Shown piece after piece: positions 7,786-9,873 of a stretch of DNA of 9,873 bases; positions within the stretch are counted from its first letter, which is position 1; each line of letters begins with the position of its first letter. The notes under the pieces were generated by a model. That model did no database searches and was not told the DNA's origin. It saw only the letters and a list, made by a program, of their open reading frames with translations. Origin of the DNA: an uncultured Campylobacter sp. (lineage in GTDB: Bacteria > Campylobacterota > Campylobacteria > Campylobacterales > Campylobacteraceae); the NCBI RefSeq assembly GCF_937890585.1, contig NZ_CALACG010000278.1, forward strand, positions 1 to 9,873, in the 5' to 3' direction. Both the position numbers and the translations under genes were made by a program.

Positions 7786-8689
7786 CAAAAATCTCCTTGG
7801 GAATTTTTTTGTAAATTATTTGGTTAAAGTCATCATACGTTTTTGCGGTAAATTCTACCCTTTTGCCAGTTCGCGGATGGATAAAATATAGCATATAAGC
7901 GTGAAGCATAACCCTGCTTATTTTATCGCCTTGGCTCTTAAATCCGTATAAATCATCGCCTAAAATGTGGCGATTTATGCTAGCAAGATGCACTCTTATC
8001 TGATGCGTCCTGCCTGTAAAAAGCTTTGCTGCTATCAAATTTACCCCGCCTTCGCTTAGTAAATTTACAAAGGCACTTTTTGCAAATTTAGCGTCCGCGA
8101 CGATCGCTTTTTTTAGGCGGTTGTTTGGATTTCTGCCGATTGGCTTGTCGATGATGATGTACTCTTTTAGGGGCAAGTCGGTGAGCGCTAGATAAATTCG
8201 TCCCATGCTCTTATCGCTTAACTGCTCGCTAAGTTTTGCGTGGGCGAAGTTGTTTTTAGCAACGACGATAGCGCCGCTCGTGCCCTTGTCTAGGCGGTGG
8301 ACGATGCCAGCTCTTACGTCGCCGTTTAAATTTGAGAGCATAAAGCCCTTTTTGTTTAGCCACTCAACTAACGTCGCCTCTTTGACGCTTGGGGCTTGGT
8401 GGACGACGATTTGCGGGGGTTTGTTTAGCACTATGAGATCGTCATCTTCATAGATGATAGGGATATCGAAATTTACTTCGTACTCGTTTTGCACCTCTTT
8501 TTTTGGGGCAAAATTTACGCAAATTTCATCGTTTTCATTTAACAAAAAGCTTGGTTTTGAGACTGGTTTTAAATTTACGCTTATAAGAGAGTCTTTTATC
8601 AAATTTAAAGCTTGATTGCGTGAAATTTGAAGCTCCTGCGCCACTGCAACGTCGAGTCTTGAGCTATTTAGAACATTAAATTTAACCAA
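7718..8689 (-). CDS. RluA/RluD-family pseudouridine synthase
   Basis: This enzyme isomerises uridine to pseudouridine in RNA, most likely 23S rRNA. The catalytic motif HRLDKGTSG (131-139, nucleophile D134) and the family motif FTGRTHQIRVHLA are intact, with an S4-like RNA-binding segment at the N-terminus (RLDVAVAQEL, SRNQALNLI). The product is 323 aa, normal for RluC/RluD; the target uridine cannot be read from the sequence. No ATG exists near the N-terminus. I chose TTG at 8689 because AAGG (8698-8701) lies 8 bases upstream; TTG at 8695 and at 8731 are alternatives, the latter extending through the rodA promoter. Its 3' end overlaps flpA by 68 bases, and the last roughly 22 residues do not resemble any part of the family fold I recognise. 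It is probably the first gene of the minus-strand cluster. Confidence 0.92.
   Translation of the reverse strand: MVKFNVLNSSRLDVAVAQELQISRNQALNLIKDSLISVNLKPVSKPSFLLNENDEICVNFAPKKEVQNEYEVNFDIPIIYEDDDLIVLNKPPQIVVHQAPSVKEATLVEWLNKKGFMLSNLNGDVRAGIVHRLDKGTSGAIVVAKNNFAHAKLSEQLSDKSMGRIYLALTDLPLKEYIIIDKPIGRNPNNRLKKAIVADAKFAKSAFVNLLSEGGVNLIAAKLFTGRTHQIRVHLASINRHILGDDLYGFKSQGDKISRVMLHAYMLYFIHPRTGKRVEFTAKTYDDFNQIIYKKIPKEIFDEKICPTHIDTIFSSFLSGMRL
7793..7798 (-). promoter_or_regulatory. Ribosome binding site of flpA (decides the start)
   Basis: AAGGAG on the minus strand lies 7 bases before the ATG at 7785. This selects that ATG over the TTG one codon upstream and gives the mature lipoprotein signal MKKFALRIL ending in LAGC. 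Confidence 0.75.
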
Positions 8690-8697
8690 AATCAAAG

Positions 8698-8701
8698 CCT
8701 T
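8698..8701 (-). promoter_or_regulatory. Probable ribosome binding site of the pseudouridine synthase gene
   Basis: AAGG on the minus strand is 8 bases before TTG at 8689 but only 2 bases before the TTG at 8695. It favours the 323-residue form. The match is short, so the start remains uncertain. Confidence 0.4.
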
Positions 8702-8706
8702 GTTTG

Positions 8707-8715
8707 TGATATAAT
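8707..8715 (+). promoter_or_regulatory. Extended -10 sigma-70 promoter of rodA
   Basis: TGATATAAT on the plus strand is a perfect extended -10 element (TG, one base, TATAAT). No recognisable -35 lies 16-18 bases upstream, as is usual in Campylobacter. Transcription would start near 8721-8723, giving a leader of about 20 bases with AAGG (8730-8733) 8 bases before the rodA TTG. Confidence 0.65.
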
Positions 8716-8741
8716 CTAGCCCAAAAAACAAGGTTTGCTTC

Positions 8742-9848
8742 TTGATAAAACTAGATCGGCGTATTTTAACACATTTTGATTTTATTCAGCCGTTTTTAAT
8801 CATCCCAATCATAGCCATCTCATACATCCTAGTTTCCGAAGCAAACGACGTTTTAGCAAACAAACAGCTTGTATATTTTGGCATAGGATTTGTCTCATTT
8901 TTCATAGCATTTTTGCTGCCTATTAGGCGCATAGACTGGATCATCCCAATGTTTTACTGGGTTTGCATCGTGCTACTTCTAAGCGTTGATATCTTTGGTG
9001 TTAGCAAGCTTGGAGCTAGGCGTTGGTTGGAGATCCCCTTCGTTCACTTCACGCTTCAGCCCTCAGAGCTCATGAAGCCAGCATTTTTGCTTATGCTAGC
9101 CTATCTCGTCAAGCAGCGCCCTCCAGAGGCCGACGGATACGGACTAAAGGACTTTTTAAGGCTTAGTTTTTACATACTTTTGCCATTTGCGCTCATCATG
9201 AAAGAGCCTGATCTTGGCACCGCGCTCATACTTTTGATAGTTGGCTACACCATCCTTTTTGTCATCGGCGTAAATAAAAAAATTTGGATCTGCATCATCC
9301 TTGCCATAGGATTTTCGGCGCCGGTTTTGTATGAAAATTTGCATGATTATCAAAAAAAGAGGATCCACGACTTCATCGCTGAAGAGCCAAGCTACCACGT
9401 CAAACAAAGTATCATCGCCATAGGTAGCGGTGGGTTAAAAGGCAAGCCAAAGGACGAGGCAACGCAGACGCACTTTAAATTTTTGCCAATCGCCACAAGT
9501 GACTTCATATTCGCCTACAATATCGAGCGTTTTGGCTTTTATGGGGCGCTTCTTTTGCTGGGGCTTTATGGAGCGCTTATAACGCACCTTCTTAGCCTAA
9601 ATTACGGGCTTAAGAATGATTATTTCACGCAGGTGACCGCCACTGGCATAGCCGCACTCATCTTTGTTTATGTGGGAGTAAATGTCTCGATGACGATCGG
9701 CTTTGCGCCGGTTGTGGGCGTGCCACTGCCGTTTTTTAGCTACGGCGGAAGCAGCTTCGTCACCTTCATGGTACTTTTTGGGATACTGCAAAATCTGCTA
9801 ACGTTTAGGTTTGATAAGACATATCGGTTAATTAAATTTAAATTTTAA
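8742..9848 (+). CDS. rodA: Rod shape-determining peptidoglycan glycosyltransferase RodA (SEDS family)
   Basis: RodA (also called MrdB) polymerises lipid II into glycan strands with its partner PBP2 during cell elongation. The 368-aa protein is polytopic, with about ten hydrophobic segments, and shows the SEDS signatures: FTLQPSELMKP (103-113), KEPDLGTALIL (154-164), GSGGLKGKP (228-236), TSDFIFA (252-258) and PLPFFSYGGSS (328-338). D254 sits where the essential Asp of RodA proteins is found. The length suits RodA better than FtsW, which typically has a longer N-terminus, and the loop ATQTHFKFLP is RodA-like. The start is TTG, with AAGG 8 bases upstream, behind the extended -10 at 8707. It is the only plus-strand gene and diverges from the cluster. 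After its TAA only 25 bases remain, and I see no terminator in them. Confidence 0.95.
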   Translation: MIKLDRRILTHFDFIQPFLIIPIIAISYILVSEANDVLANKQLVYFGIGFVSFFIAFLLPIRRIDWIIPMFYWVCIVLLLSVDIFGVSKLGARRWLEIPFVHFTLQPSELMKPAFLLMLAYLVKQRPPEADGYGLKDFLRLSFYILLPFALIMKEPDLGTALILLIVGYTILFVIGVNKKIWICIILAIGFSAPVLYENLHDYQKKRIHDFIAEEPSYHVKQSIIAIGSGGLKGKPKDEATQTHFKFLPIATSDFIFAYNIERFGFYGALLLLGLYGALITHLLSLNYGLKNDYFTQVTATGIAALIFVYVGVNVSMTIGFAPVVGVPLPFFSYGGSSFVTFMVLFGILQNLLTFRFDKTYRLIKFKF

Positions 9849-9873
9849 AATTTTACATAGTAAAGAGTGTATA

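Overview
The window looks like chromosomal DNA of a non-thermophilic Campylobacter, with C. concisus or a close relative as my best guess. This rests on moderate AT-richness, the frequent AAATTT word, promoters with a good -10 but no -35, and above all the gene order pseudouridine synthase, flpA, trmB, ftsE, ftsX, M23-like gene, pyrH, rpoZ, spoT, with rodA divergent. As I remember it, this is the C. jejuni Cj1272c-Cj1282 neighbourhood. The species call is inference; the genus call is fairly firm.

Layout: nine genes on the minus strand run from about 8689 down to the left edge as one tightly packed transcription unit. Reading with transcription they are an RluA/RluD-type pseudouridine synthase (7718-8689), the FN3-repeat adhesin lipoprotein flpA (6579-7785, frame-disrupted), trmB (5392-6579), ftsE (4737-5408), ftsX (3935-4750), an EnvC-like coiled-coil/degenerate LytM protein (2730-3938), pyrH (1940-2656), rpoZ (1706-1921) and spoT (1-1719, 3' end outside the window). 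Most junctions overlap (68, 1, 17, 14, 4 and 14 bases). Only the 73 bases before pyrH and the 18 before rpoZ are non-coding. On the plus strand, rodA (8742-9848) is transcribed divergently from an extended -10 promoter in the 52-base gap. No stretch above 300 bases lacks a gene. I saw no tRNA, rRNA, mobile element or CRISPR array.

How the genes fit together: FtsE, FtsX and the EnvC-like protein form a recognisable septal peptidoglycan-hydrolysis control module, and RodA is the elongation glycosyltransferase. PyrH supplies UDP for nucleotide-sugar precursors. RpoZ and SpoT belong to transcription and the (p)ppGpp stringent response. TrmB and the pseudouridine synthase modify tRNA and rRNA. FlpA is a surface fibronectin-binding lipoprotein.

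The most interesting point is in flpA. The frame breaks by one base exactly at the boundary between the second and third FN3 units, at AAG GAG TTA CCC TAA A. This has the same layout as the prfB programmed +1 frameshift site (Shine-Dalgarno-like hexamer, 3-base spacer, slippery codon, stop). The sequence alone cannot tell whether it is programmed recoding, a real frameshift mutation or an assembly error.
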